Shown here piece by piece: positions 16,964 to 26,253 of a stretch of 64,000 nt of DNA. Positions within the stretch are counted from its first letter, which is position 1; the number at the start of each line of letters is the position of its first letter. Position numbers and translations under genes: made by a program. Under the pieces are notes generated by a model. That model saw only the letters and a program-made list of their open reading frames with translations, was not told the origin of the DNA and searched no databases. The DNA comes from JAKVCB01 sp965243695. Lineage in GTDB: Bacteria > Planctomycetota > Planctomycetia > Pirellulales > Lacipirellulaceae. The stretch spans positions 24,277 to 88,276 of the forward strand of contig CBDEWC010000042.1 of assembly GCA_965243695.1 (NCBI GenBank), given 5' to 3'.

Positions 16964-17854
16964 ATGTTGGCAATGCCTTTGCCCCTTCGACCATTTCTGC
17001 CCACGGCGGTGAGCGTTTTGTTGCTCGCGGCCCTGAGTGGCCCACTCCGTGCAACGTCGATCCACCCGGAACTGTTTGAGTCGCACCTCACCAACCCAAG
17101 CATGATCCACGAGATCTCCAAATTCCGCTCCGGGGCAGGACACGACTTTTCCTACGATGCGAGCTTTGCGTACGCCGGGGAGTACTTTAGCGCGACTGAT
17201 GCCACCGAACCCGACAGTAGCATGAAGCACTACTTTGCGCCTTACGCCTCGACCAAGGGGGACCAGGCGACCGTTCCGGTCTATGCCCCACTGGACGGTG
17301 TGATTACCCGGGTCACCGAAGAAACGCACCCGGACGATGCCGCGCTTGTCAACAAACGGATCGAACTTACCTCCGGAGATGACTCCAGCTATACCGTCGT
17401 GTTGTTCCACGTGAACCTGGCCGATCGGTACCCGCAAATTCTCAATGACTGGCCAGTCGAGGCCTGGCCTGCCCACCAGAGCGATGACCCCTCGTACGAC
17501 ACGACCCATGTCTCAGCCGGCGACTTGTTGGGCTATGCAGACATGCGGCTTTCCTACGATTTTGATGTGGCAGTGCTGCAGGAAGTCTCGCCGACAGAAA
17601 AATACTGGGTGTCGCTGTTCGACCTGATGCCTGACTCACTGTTTGCCCCCTATGAAAACCGCGGAGCCACCCGCGCAGCAATGAGCCTTAGCAAGGACCA
17701 GCGCCTGGCAAACCCGGTGACCTGGTGGGACGGGCGCAATGACGACGACTGGGTGACCCTTAGCCAGGTGCCGGAGGGTTCATCCCTGGAATTACTGGCA
17801 GTCGGCCTGTTGATCCTCCAGGGGTTGATGGGCCGCGTCGCCTTTCGGCTCTGA
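16964..17854 (+). CDS. Secreted M23-like (lysostaphin fold) protein with degenerate PEP-CTERM tail
   Basis: About 296 residues from ATG 16964; an upstream ATG at 16919 would put a polar extension before the signal peptide. A signal peptide covers residues 1-31 (FLPTAVSVLLLAALSGPLRA). The middle resembles the peptidase M23 beta barrel: VPVYAPLDGVITRVTEE, a strand with VVLFHVNL and VSAGDLLGYADM. The usual HxH is reduced to a single histidine, so peptidase activity is doubtful. The C terminus VPEGSSLELLAVGLLILQG then basic residues resembles a PEP-CTERM sorting signal with Gly for Pro. It probably has a structural or binding role at the cell surface. Confidence 0.65.
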   Translation: MLAMPLPLRPFLPTAVSVLLLAALSGPLRATSIHPELFESHLTNPSMIHEISKFRSGAGHDFSYDASFAYAGEYFSATDATEPDSSMKHYFAPYASTKGDQATVPVYAPLDGVITRVTEETHPDDAALVNKRIELTSGDDSSYTVVLFHVNLADRYPQILNDWPVEAWPAHQSDDPSYDTTHVSAGDLLGYADMRLSYDFDVAVLQEVSPTEKYWVSLFDLMPDSLFAPYENRGATRAAMSLSKDQRLANPVTWWDGRNDDDWVTLSQVPEGSSLELLAVGLLILQGLMGRVAFRL

Positions 17855-18425
17855 CTCGACCCGGTGCCTGTTAGAATAGGACGGGACCAAGAGGTGCCTG
17901 GCGAACTCGGCCCTCGAAAGATTTCTCCTTGCACTTTGCAGCCCGATTTTTACCTCGCCTGTTTGACCGAATTCTTGCTTGGCTGAGAGGGCCTCTTAAA
18001 AAAATGGTGATCTCTATCTATATTTTCTTTTCTTGCGGAGTTCTTCTCTGGCGCAAAATGCCATCTTCAAGCCATTCTCTCAGCAAAGGGTTTTAACTTT
18101 CACCACGGCACCCTAGCGCCACTGACCAACCGGTGCTGCCAGGCGGGCAGGAAGATAAGCCACCGAAAAAATCGTGGTTCCGGGGGACCGTACACCAGGA
18201 TTCGCCCCCTGCCACAAAAACCACCTCACTTGCCCGGAATCCCAGGGCCGGAGTCTCCAGGAAACCGAACAAATAGGGCAAAAAACCCAAAACGTTCGTC
18301 CGGTGATGCCACCAAGAAAATAAGAAAAGATGGCGACCAAGACTCCTTGATAGGGTTGGATGCCATCAGGTATCATAATGCATAGTACTATTTAAGAAAG
18401 TTTGTCTGTTTGCGGGAGGGTAACG
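17855..18425. other. Intergenic region upstream of the cold-shock gene
   Basis: About 570 nt with no gene. Part of it should form the 5' untranslated leader of the cold-shock gene; a temperature-responsive leader is possible but no clear structure was identified. Confidence 0.4.
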
Positions 18426-18626
18426 ATGCCAGAAGGCAGAATTAAAAAGTTGATTTCTGATCGAGGTTTTGGATTCATTGAGGGTGATCAAGGTGAGCTG
18501 TTCTTCCACCATTCGGAAGTCAACGATATCACCTTCGAGGAACTCAGCGAGGGCCAAACAGTGGCCTACGAAGTCGGCCAGGGTCGTAAAGGACCGTGTG
18601 CAACGTCCGTGCGCGTAACCGGCTGA
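18426..18626 (+). CDS. Cold-shock domain protein (CspA-like)
   Basis: A 66-residue single cold-shock domain. Start ATG 18426 is preceded by GGGAGGG about 6 nt upstream; an earlier in-frame ATG at 18402 is less likely. The RNA-binding motif RNP1 is GFGFIEG at residues 14-20, and RNP2 is LFFHHSEV at about 25-32. The fold is an OB barrel binding single-stranded RNA or DNA, acting as RNA chaperone in the cytoplasm. The entry GRIKKLISDRGFGFI lacks the KGxVKWF tryptophan of E. coli CspA, as in many non-enterobacterial members. Confidence 0.93.
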   Translation: MPEGRIKKLISDRGFGFIEGDQGELFFHHSEVNDITFEELSEGQTVAYEVGQGRKGPCATSVRVTG

Positions 18627-19078
18627 TTCGGTTCCACTGTAGAAGATAAACAAAATGGGCGGGCTTTGGTTGAACCCAAAACCCGGCGTGTTCGTTTTGT
18701 AGACTCCGCTTAGGTCGCAAAAAACAAGTTCGAGACCAGCATCGGCTTCGGTCGCGGTGCGTTTATTGGGCTTGGATATTTTCCGGCGTTTGGCTTTTGT
18801 TCCTTATGGATCCCGCTGCTCCCGGTCCCTTTAAGCAGTTGTCTCTCGGATCCCTCGTTTGGCCAAACGATTCTGTTTGGTCGTAATCCAAGAGGACATT
18901 GGTTATATTTGTTAAACCTGTCTGCCTATATAAGTGGCCTTTGTCCCATCTTGGTACTGGCCCCCGCTTGGTAATGGCCCCCGCACGGTTGATCCAAAGC
19001 AAGAAGGCAGTTTCCAATAACAAAATCACAATTCCCAGGTGGCTCCATAATCGCTGCGAACCCTCCAAGGACCTGCAC
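18627..19078. other. Intergenic region with a short tandem duplication
   Basis: About 450 nt between the cold-shock and DUF1080 genes. It contains the 17-nt tandem duplication at 18950-18983. No gene recognised. Confidence 0.4.
18950..18983. repeat. 17-nt tandem duplication (2 copies)
   Basis: Copies at 18950-18966 and 18967-18983 (CTTGGTA then TGGCCCCCG) differ at one position. Confidence 0.85.
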
Positions 19079-20032
19079 ATGAAATACGGCGCACTCCTCT
19101 GTTTAATGACAAGCCAAAGGTCAATGACAAGCCAAAGGTCAATGCCAAGCGAAAGGCAAAAACGCTTGGGCCCGTTACGTCCAATGTGGCTGGCCGTCGC
19201 CCTATCGCCCTCCATATGGGTCTTTGCTCTTGCCGGTCTCACCGATGCCCAATCAAGTGAGCAGACGCCTCCGATCACTCCCAAAGAGAGTGTCATCCAG
19301 TTATTCAACGGAAAAGACCTCGACGGCCTCTACACCTATATAAAAGATACAAAGTACGAAGACCCGCGTCAGGTTTTCACCGTCCGCGATGGGCTGCTGG
19401 TAATTTCAGGAGATGGCTACGGCGGCATAACGACCCGGCAGGCCTACCAGGACTATCACCTGGTTTGCGAGTTCAAATGGGGCCAACGTACCTGGGGCGG
19501 ACGCAAAGAGTGCACCCGCGACAGTGGAATTCTGGTCCACTGCAACGGCCCGGATGGCAGCTATGGAAACATTTGGCCAACGTCGATCGAATCCCAGATC
19601 ATCGAAGGTGGCATGGGCGACTTCATCGTCATCGGCGGCCTCGATGAGCAGGGCAAATCGATACCGATCGCTTTGACAGCCGAGGTCACCACCGACCGCG
19701 ATGGAGAAACCGTCTGGAAACAAGGTGGTGAGAAACAAACTTTCCACGGTGGTCGGGTCAACTGGTATGGGCGGGATCCCGACTGGGAAGACGTGCTTGG
19801 GTTTCGCGGCGCAAACGATATTCCAGACCTCGCAGACGGCTGGACCCGCATGGAAGTAATTTGTGACGGAGGTAACATCCAGGTTCTCGTCAATGGCGTG
19901 TTGGTGAACGAGGGAACGGACGCAACTCCAAGTTCGGGTACGATTACCATTCAGACTGAAGAAGCTGAAATCTTTGTCCGTCTCTGGGAAATTTGGCCTC
20001 TCGATCAAGGGCCCACCGATAAGGTAAAGTAA
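19079..20032 (+). CDS. DUF1080 secreted protein, larger variant
   Basis: About 317 residues from ATG 19079. The signal peptide lies at about residues 36-56 (MWLAVALSPSIWVFALAG). The DUF1080 core starts at VIQLFNGKDLDGLYTYIKD and includes DSGILVHCNGPDGSYGNIWPTSIESQIIEGGMGDF and GTITIQTEEAEIFVRLWEIWPL. Three in-frame 18-nt repeats at 19106-19159 each contain an ATG (MTSQRS, MTSQRS, MPSERQ), so the true start could be 19142, which gives a more normal signal peptide. It precedes a zinc alcohol dehydrogenase on the same strand with a 200-nt gap. Confidence 0.88.
   Translation: MKYGALLCLMTSQRSMTSQRSMPSERQKRLGPLRPMWLAVALSPSIWVFALAGLTDAQSSEQTPPITPKESVIQLFNGKDLDGLYTYIKDTKYEDPRQVFTVRDGLLVISGDGYGGITTRQAYQDYHLVCEFKWGQRTWGGRKECTRDSGILVHCNGPDGSYGNIWPTSIESQIIEGGMGDFIVIGGLDEQGKSIPIALTAEVTTDRDGETVWKQGGEKQTFHGGRVNWYGRDPDWEDVLGFRGANDIPDLADGWTRMEVICDGGNIQVLVNGVLVNEGTDATPSSGTITIQTEEAEIFVRLWEIWPLDQGPTDKVK
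19106..19159 (+). repeat. 18-nt in-frame tandem repeat (3 copies) at the DUF1080 start
   Basis: Copies at 19106-19123, 19124-19141 and 19142-19159; the first two are identical (ATGACAAGCCAAAGGTCA), the third diverges at four or so positions. Each supplies a possible start codon in the same frame. Confidence 0.9.
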
Positions 20033-20235
20033 GGGCCTGGCGGTGGGACTCCAAAAAAAATGCCCTGCGGCCCCGCAGATGGCCTGACTGGAAACACTAG
20101 CCACGGGCCAAAGTTCAAGACAAGCATGTCCAAGAGAGTGATGCGGGCGAGGGTTCTAGAGCTGCGCCAACCTCTGCCATCATGCGGACTCCCCGAGATC
20201 TTGAACCTTTTTGAATTGGTATGGAAAGCCTTGCC

Positions 20236-21258
20236 ATGAAAGCCCTGCGTTACGACCAGCCGTGGAAGATGACCATGGTCGATCTCCCAAAACCGACGCC
20301 CAGCCCGGGAGAAGTCCTCCTCAAGTCCGAGGCGGTTGGCATTTGCGGTAGCGACGTCCATGGTTTCACGGGCGAAAGTGGTCGCCGCAAACCGGGTATG
20401 GTAATGGGACACGAAATCGCCGGACGCGTGGAGGAACTTGGCGATGGAGTCGACTCGCTTGAAGAAGGTGACATCGTCGCCGTCTACAACCTTGTTTCCT
20501 GTGGCAAGTGTGGCTACTGCCTCCAAGGACGGGAACAGATCTGCCCGGAAAAACGGATGATCGGCGTCAACTGCGGCGAGTGGGGCGCCATGGCGGAGTA
20601 TTTTACTTTTCCGGCCTCCGGTCTCTTCAAACTCGCTGAAGGAGTATCGCCCGCGGTTGGGCTGCTCGCCGAACCGATCGCGGTTGGCATGCACGCGATC
20701 GGTCACATGAATCCCGATCCCGACGATGTTCTTGCCGTCGTCGGTGCCGGCATGATTGGAATTGGGGTCGTAACGGCCCTCAAACACCTTGGTATCAAAC
20801 GTGTGTTTGCCATCGATCCCCTGGCAGAAAAGCTCGAGACGGTTCGCAAAGTCGGTGCAGAAACGATTCAAGTCGGCAAGCAGGACGTCGCACAAGTCAT
20901 CCACGATGCCACCGACGGCAAGGGAGTCCGTGGCGCATTCGAAGCTGTCGGCACCGGTAAAACCGTACGCGCAGCCTATGATCTTTGCGGGGCGGGAGGC
21001 ACCCTGGTCATTATCGGTAACCTCGGACAGGAATTCACGCTCCCACTACAGGAGGTCACCAGCAACGAAACCATCATCCGGGGCTCGTACGCTTTTACAC
21101 GAAGCGACTTCGCCAACGCCGTCGAACTGATCAACAGCAAGCAAATTGCGCTCGACCACCTGATCACCAACTCGTGCAGTCTCGAAGAAACACCCGCAGC
21201 GATGACGAAACTTGCCAAGGGAGAATTGCAGGAAATCAAGATGGTGATCTATCCGTAG
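20236..21258 (+). CDS. Zinc-binding medium-chain alcohol/polyol dehydrogenase
   Basis: About 340 residues from ATG 20236, where GGAAAG lies 7 nt upstream. Catalytic zinc ligands are Cys37 (GICGSD) and His59-Glu60 (MGHEIAGRV). The structural zinc loop has four cysteines at 89, 92, 95 and 103 (SCGKCGYCLQGREQIC). The nucleotide-binding motif is VVGAGMIGIG and GTLVIIGN follows. The size and motifs fit sorbitol, threonine or galactitol dehydrogenase-like enzymes. It is followed by a convergent amidohydrolase gene. A sugar or polyol substrate is inferred from neighbours. Confidence 0.94.
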   Translation: MKALRYDQPWKMTMVDLPKPTPSPGEVLLKSEAVGICGSDVHGFTGESGRRKPGMVMGHEIAGRVEELGDGVDSLEEGDIVAVYNLVSCGKCGYCLQGREQICPEKRMIGVNCGEWGAMAEYFTFPASGLFKLAEGVSPAVGLLAEPIAVGMHAIGHMNPDPDDVLAVVGAGMIGIGVVTALKHLGIKRVFAIDPLAEKLETVRKVGAETIQVGKQDVAQVIHDATDGKGVRGAFEAVGTGKTVRAAYDLCGAGGTLVIIGNLGQEFTLPLQEVTSNETIIRGSYAFTRSDFANAVELINSKQIALDHLITNSCSLEETPAAMTKLAKGELQEIKMVIYP

Positions 21259-21331
21259 ACCAGGCAGCAAAAGCCAATCTGCCCACGTCTCCCCTGCCCT
21301 CTTCACCCCATTTGGCCCACCACCAAACTAC

Positions 21332-21363
21332 CGCAGGCAACAACGTACGCAGGCAACAACGTA
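21332..21363. repeat. 16-nt perfect tandem duplication (2 copies)
   Basis: CGCAGGCAACAACGTA at 21332-21347 is repeated exactly at 21348-21363 in the space between two convergent genes. Confidence 0.95.
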
Positions 21364-21410
21364 AATAGAGACTAAAAGGTGGGCAGACGGGGCCTAAAAA
21401 ATGAGGCCAC

Positions 21411-22322
21411 TCAGTGGTCCGGCGGCAATTCCATGATTGCAGCCACACTGTCACCTTCCAGCACACGATTTAGTGCGCGCAAACAGATCACAACGCCGTG
21501 CTCTTGGGAAACAATCGTTTCACTCCTGTCACCAAGGTGATCACACACCTGGCCAAGTGGCTGGCCTACTTCTACCACCTGGCGCAACTTCACCGCAGGC
21601 TCGAAGAAACCACCAAAAGGTGCCGGGTAATGAAGCTGCACATGTCCACTACCGGTGCGGTCATCTTCCACAAGAAACTCCACCACACTCGGCGGCGCCG
21701 ACCGCTTGATCATCTCCAACTCACCCATGACATTGAGGCAACCTTCAAAGTAAGCCTCCACACCGGCCGGGTCACACTCACCAGCACCCAGCCACTCGGC
21801 ATAAATGGCCGGAACGTTCGCGTCGCGGGCTACAGAAAGGGTCCGGCCATCAAGATTCGCTGCGGTGCCCCAAATCAACGGCATGTTAAACGCCTGGCAC
21901 ATGCGCCGCTGCACCTCCAGCACAGCCGGGTCGGAATGCAACACGTAACCGGCCATGGGCCCCATCCGCATCACCAGGCCCCCGCTGTGCAGATCGATCA
22001 AATAGTCGACCGAGCCGATCAGTTTGCTCACGGCAACCGCCACGCGCTGGGTCACAGAACCATCGGGCTTGCCAGGACAGGTTCGTGCCAAATCAAGCCC
22101 GTCTTCGGCACACCGTTGGCCATGCCAATAGGCTGCTTCATTGACGACCGGCACCACCGTCACCTGTCCACACAACTCGCCTGTGTCCAATTCACGGATT
22201 AACCGCCGCATCGCTGCCATCGATTCGAACTCATCACCATGAACGCCCCCTAGAATCAAGAGGTGCGGTCCGTCGGTGGTTCCCGTGAGAGTTCTGGTGA
22301 CCAGTTTGATGGGTTCGGTCAT
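21411..22322 (-). CDS. Succinylglutamate desuccinylase/aspartoacylase family protein
   Basis: A 303-residue zinc carboxypeptidase-like amidohydrolase. The zinc ligands are His28 and Glu31 (GGVHGDEFES) and His112 (DYLIDLHSGG). An Asn-Glu pair in VVPVVNEAA and the EDGLDLARTCPG segment complete the usual active-site set. The C-terminal domain from about residue 225 is a biotinyl/lipoyl-like beta fold ending LNRVLEGDSVAAIMELP. Members cleave N-acyl amino acids or related amides. It is about 60 nt from the enolase-superfamily gene upstream, so the two may share an operon for an acylated or acid substrate. Confidence 0.92.
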   Translation of the reverse strand: MTEPIKLVTRTLTGTTDGPHLLILGGVHGDEFESMAAMRRLIRELDTGELCGQVTVVPVVNEAAYWHGQRCAEDGLDLARTCPGKPDGSVTQRVAVAVSKLIGSVDYLIDLHSGGLVMRMGPMAGYVLHSDPAVLEVQRRMCQAFNMPLIWGTAANLDGRTLSVARDANVPAIYAEWLGAGECDPAGVEAYFEGCLNVMGELEMIKRSAPPSVVEFLVEDDRTGSGHVQLHYPAPFGGFFEPAVKLRQVVEVGQPLGQVCDHLGDRSETIVSQEHGVVICLRALNRVLEGDSVAAIMELPPDH

Positions 22323-22379
22323 CGCGCGTTCTTTGCTTTACGAAACAAGGGCTGCTACTTTGAAAAACGAAATACTGAG

Positions 22380-23555
22380 TTATTGATTGGGAACAAAAAA
22401 CGTGGTGCTTCCAATCAGCTCCGGGTTGTCGTAGGCGCTGTTGTAGCCTTCCTGCAAATACGCCTGGTGGTACTTCTCGAGTTTCTCCGGATCGAGTTCC
22501 ACTCCCAGTCCGGGAGCATCGTCAACGGCAATACGACCCTCCTCGATTTTGACCGGCTGCTGGACCACGTCGTCTGCCATCATGTGGTTGTACGTCTGGT
22601 GCGCATACATACAAGCAGGGCTAACAGCCAATACCTGTGCGGCAGCCCGCGTGGCAATCGAAAGCGGCGCAAAACTGTGATAAACCAGCGGCAAGCCTGC
22701 GGTCTCGCATATGGCCGCGGCACGATGAAAATTCCCAATCCCTCCCGCCTGCCACGGGTCGGTCATGATCACGTCGGCTGCCCCAACCCGCACGATGTCC
22801 AAAATATCCCAGTTAAGCCAACTGGATTGATTGGCAGCAATCGGCACCGGGCTGCGCTGGCGAAGGGCCGCCAGTTCGCTGATTGCCCGCATCCGCAGCG
22901 GCTGCTCAATGTATTGCACCCGCAAGTGGGCCATCGCGTGAGCCATGCGTGTTGCATGGCCGGGCGTCCACGACTCGTTTGGATCGCAGCGAATCTCCAC
23001 CTCGTCCCCACCACCACGGCGCAAGGCTTCCAGCGCCTCCAGGTCGCGATCCATGCCCATGCCAACCTTCGTGTACAGGGTCCGGTAACCTTGCGATGCC
23101 ATCCGCCGGGCATCGGCTTCGATACGATCTGGCGTTGTGTGCTGCACAAAACCCATGATCTCAATATGCTTGCGGATCGCCCCTCCCAACAGGCTATGGA
23201 CCGCAACGCCCAATGACTTGCCAACAAGATCCCAGCATGCCATTTCCAGTCCGGCCAGTGCTGCGTTGGCTAAATAGGGAAAGCTTACGTAGCCGCCCAT
23301 GCTTTGCATGTCCAGCCAAAGATGATTGATCTGTCGCGGGTCTTGTCCGACCAAAAGCGACCGCACACTGTCAATGGCTGCCAACGTGACCTGTGGCGAT
23401 GGGGCAGGCACCGATTCACCAATACCAACCAGCCCCTCGTCGGTGGTGATCTGTACCACGATGGCCGTCACGCCGTCGCGTCTCCCCTGGGACCAGTACT
23501 CCGGTTCGGTAAACGCAATCGTAACGGGCGTCGCCTCGATAGACTGTATCTTCAT
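22380..23555 (-). CDS. Mandelate racemase/muconate lactonizing enzyme family protein
   Basis: About 391 residues; of two close ATGs (23561 and 23555) the second has better spacing from AAGGT. The N-terminal capping domain ends with ALAGLEMACWDLVGKSLGVAVHSLLGG, typical of the enolase superfamily. In the barrel, the lysine is Lys163 (YTKVGMG), the first two metal ligands are Asp191 (RCDPNESW) and Glu217 (YIEQPL). The third ligand position, normally Glu or Asp in a DES/GER motif, is PIAANQSSW with Asn242-Gln243. VYHSFAP at 291-297 carries a plausible general-base histidine. Possibly an acid sugar dehydratase or epimerase with altered metal binding. Confidence 0.9.
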   Translation of the reverse strand: MKIQSIEATPVTIAFTEPEYWSQGRRDGVTAIVVQITTDEGLVGIGESVPAPSPQVTLAAIDSVRSLLVGQDPRQINHLWLDMQSMGGYVSFPYLANAALAGLEMACWDLVGKSLGVAVHSLLGGAIRKHIEIMGFVQHTTPDRIEADARRMASQGYRTLYTKVGMGMDRDLEALEALRRGGGDEVEIRCDPNESWTPGHATRMAHAMAHLRVQYIEQPLRMRAISELAALRQRSPVPIAANQSSWLNWDILDIVRVGAADVIMTDPWQAGGIGNFHRAAAICETAGLPLVYHSFAPLSIATRAAAQVLAVSPACMYAHQTYNHMMADDVVQQPVKIEEGRIAVDDAPGLGVELDPEKLEKYHQAYLQEGYNSAYDNPELIGSTTFFVPNQ

Positions 23556-24043
23556 ATCCATTTACCTTGAAAACTTCGCATCTGTTTCTTCGATGCCGGC
23601 CGCTGAACACCACCCTGGCAACGTCCCACCAAACCCGCACCACTTGTCGGGGAGATTGTAACATTAAACGACCGCCTGGCAACGCGGCCTAAAGGGGCCA
23701 CCGCTGCCTTACCGTTGCTGTGTGCACGACCTGTTAAGCCTGACCAAATGGCCAACTTGTGCTGGGAATTTTTTCAACCAGTAGCGGGTGCATTTCTAGA
23801 CAACCGTGTAACGAGACAGAAACTTCTTCACGCGCCTGGCACGTGGTTTTGCAAGATCTGCCTCTCGGCTTTGCCAACCGGATGGCAACCGCCCGATAGC
23901 CTTTTGATAAGCGGCGCGTTGATTTTCTGGCCGGAAAGGAGAATGATGGACCACATGCTTGTCGATTTTGCCTCCTTTGTGCCTAAAATAATTAAAAGGC
24001 CGTTCCTCCGATCAACGATTCTCACGCCGTTGGTTTTTTACCT
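23556..24043. other. Divergent intergenic region
   Basis: About 490 nt between the enolase-superfamily gene (minus) and an unknown membrane protein gene (plus). No gene or site recognised. Confidence 0.4.
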
Positions 24044-25231
24044 ATGCTCTACCAATTTAATTTCGGCAAATCGCGTTGGGGCGCCTGGCGGTGGCGGCAC
24101 ATCCCGGTGGTCTACATGCTCTACTGGCAGCCCACCAAGCGTACCCAGGATCGGGTTGTCTACCGTCCCTCGAGTCGCACACTGGGGCACCTGCTCGGAA
24201 TCAGCGGCCTGGCGCTGTGCTTACTTGCCGTGGTCACATGGGTTGCGGGATTTCCCTGGGCCCCTGCCTCCGACCGGGGTGGCCAGCCAAAACCGGTGCG
24301 CAGCGTCACCGCCGAAGAGATTCAAAAGGTCCAACAGTTTACCGAAAAACTCAAACAGAACCTGCCACCGGAGGCGCGTGCAGAACTGGAGCGGAAGTCG
24401 GCCGCCCGCGAAAAACAAAGGCAACAGCAAGTTGAGCGAAACCAGGCTGCGCGCCACACCAGCCACCGGGTCATGCACACCCTCTACTGGATTATGTACG
24501 GTAGCCTTTGTGCAGTCATGATCCTTCCCCCGGCCGCCTACCCGTTCGAATGGGTGACAATCCAACGGGCTAGTGACGACTTGATCGTCCGTAAACGTGG
24601 CGTGTGGTCGGTGACCCGCCGCTGGCCGCTGAGCGACTTTGGTCAAATCATCTGTTACGTCGACGCCGACAGTCAACGGTCACCAGGCAATACAAGTACG
24701 ATTGTCGGCTGGCGATGGATGGTCAAACTTGCCGCTCCGGCTGAAACCTGGATTCAAGAGGGGCCGAGCCTGGTCGATGACCCGGAAGTCGTGTTCTTTA
24801 TCGATTACCAGAAAACCCAGCCCGCCAATGACACACCGGCCCCCGGCAGTGTGGACAAGTTGATCGCGCACCTGCAGAGATTGACCGGAATTGAGTCGGT
24901 GGTACGCAGTGAAGTTTCGGTTGACCGCAGCCTCCTGTTGGGTAATCGCATCACTCAGCGGTACCCGATGGCCGCCAAACCTGAAATCACACGACACGTT
25001 GCCTACTCTCTTGATGAAATTCCTGTAGAACTCCGCCCGGCGGCGGAAAAAATGTTCCAAGAAAGCGCCGAGAAAAAAGGGCCCGTGGTCCACCAATCGT
25101 TTAGCGCCACAGTCCGTGACAGCGATGGCAACACGACTGTTTACAACTCGCTCGAGGAAATGCCTCCCCAGATGCGGGCCCGGTACGAAGAGGCCATGCG
25201 ACAGGCCAAACAAAACGGGCCACCCTCCTAA
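24044..25231 (+). CDS. Unknown two-helix membrane protein
   Basis: A 395-residue protein I do not recognise. Hydrophobic helices lie at about residues 47-68 (LLGISGLALCLLAVVTWVAG) and 144-167 (MHTLYWIMYGSLCAVMILPPAAYPF). Between them is a charged, probably coiled-coil segment (ELERKSAAREKQRQQQVERNQAA). After helix 2 comes a soluble domain with PH-like strands (WVTIQRASDDLIVRKRGVWSVTRRWPLSDF). The C terminus has two copies of a short EEMP-type motif (SLDEIPVELRPAAEKMF and SLEEMPPQMRARYEEAM), reminiscent of a repeat found in planctomycete proteins. The start could also be the ATG at residue 25. Confidence 0.7.
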   Translation: MLYQFNFGKSRWGAWRWRHIPVVYMLYWQPTKRTQDRVVYRPSSRTLGHLLGISGLALCLLAVVTWVAGFPWAPASDRGGQPKPVRSVTAEEIQKVQQFTEKLKQNLPPEARAELERKSAAREKQRQQQVERNQAARHTSHRVMHTLYWIMYGSLCAVMILPPAAYPFEWVTIQRASDDLIVRKRGVWSVTRRWPLSDFGQIICYVDADSQRSPGNTSTIVGWRWMVKLAAPAETWIQEGPSLVDDPEVVFFIDYQKTQPANDTPAPGSVDKLIAHLQRLTGIESVVRSEVSVDRSLLLGNRITQRYPMAAKPEITRHVAYSLDEIPVELRPAAEKMFQESAEKKGPVVHQSFSATVRDSDGNTTVYNSLEEMPPQMRARYEEAMRQAKQNGPPS

Positions 25232-25395
25232 ACGCAAGCCATAAGTAGAACTGGCGGTTTTGTGTTTACAGAACCACCAAACATGTTCTCTGCCAAAGCT
25301 GGTGCTTGTTTCGCCTGTCGAGTTGAGGTGCCAGCCTCCCGGCTCCGCATGCTCTGTGCTGAGCGCTCCTGGTCGCTAAGAAAGACTTCTGCATC

Positions 25396-26148
25396 TCAGA
25401 GGGCAACCACCCGTTCCTGGCGCACCCCGCGCATGTCCATCTCAAACTCAATATCTACGACCGGAGGCCGGGAATAAAACCAGCGAACCCCTAGCTGTGC
25501 CGCCGCCGGAAGGCCCGGCAAGATCACCTGTTCTAACAGGGGCTGTAACGGATGGGCCGTGTAAACATGAACCTGTGAGAGCGAATCTCCAGAGACTCGC
25601 AGTCCCTCCAACCGATCCTGCATAAGAGTGACGACACAGCGAGCCTTTTCGAGCAGCGCCTCGGGGCTAGTCTCGCCGGAGCGTACAATCCGCGTTTTGT
25701 CCAATTCACCCACAAGTTCCCCGCCACCGGCTACCACAAAGGTCTGGCCAGGCTCGTCGGTCGGAACCACGTAAGAGAACCCTACCAGCATCGTTTCGCC
25801 AGGGGGCGCAACGACCGGCGAAACATTGGTTCGCGCCAAGGGGTTGTCCTCCCCGACCATCATTTCCCACGACTCCAACAACTGGCGGTATCCGCTGTTA
25901 AAATCAATAAAGCCTTCCATGGCATGTGGCTGGGGGCAGCGCAACTGCACGCCACACAGTGCAAAGTGATCCCTCCCAATCGACTCCAGGTAGCGGCGCA
26001 CCTGGAGCATTGCTGGCTCCCATGGGAGTGGCTGCTCGAGCGTGGCACAGATAATTTCAAAACCGTCTGCTGCCACCACGCCCGAGGAGTAGGGCGCAAT
26101 CCCCTGCAGATAGTGGTAATGACCACGCTGATTTTCTTGAAGTTGCAT
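25396..26148 (-). CDS. Tandem RidA/YjgF-like two-domain protein
   Basis: A 250-residue protein. The C-terminal half looks like a RidA fold: helix with EKARCVVTLMQDRLEGLRVS, then QVHVYTAHPLQPLLEQVILP and the closing VRWFYSRPPVVDIEFEMDM. The N-terminal half has a parallel pattern (HFALCGVQLRCPQPHAMEGFIDFNSGYRQLLESW, LARTNVSPVVAPPGETMLVGFSYVV). Two fused RidA-like halves also occur in chorismatase-related proteins. The RidA arginine is not obvious, so deaminase activity is uncertain. It lies about 105 nt downstream of the Tat oxidoreductase gene on the same strand. Confidence 0.7.
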   Translation of the reverse strand: MQLQENQRGHYHYLQGIAPYSSGVVAADGFEIICATLEQPLPWEPAMLQVRRYLESIGRDHFALCGVQLRCPQPHAMEGFIDFNSGYRQLLESWEMMVGEDNPLARTNVSPVVAPPGETMLVGFSYVVPTDEPGQTFVVAGGGELVGELDKTRIVRSGETSPEALLEKARCVVTLMQDRLEGLRVSGDSLSQVHVYTAHPLQPLLEQVILPGLPAAAQLGVRWFYSRPPVVDIEFEMDMRGVRQERVVAL

Positions 26149-26253
26149 CTAGCTTTGTATTTCCTGGTCCAGTTTACGGAATGAATTTCACCAACAACCG
26201 CCACCGGCTTTGTATCCCCACTTCATGGAGACTCTGCCCGCACCACGAGCCCA

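Noticed and set aside
22263..23216. Long plus-strand frame opposite the enolase-superfamily gene
   Set aside because: The opposite strand has a complete, motif-rich enzyme; this frame has His/Arg-rich shadow composition.
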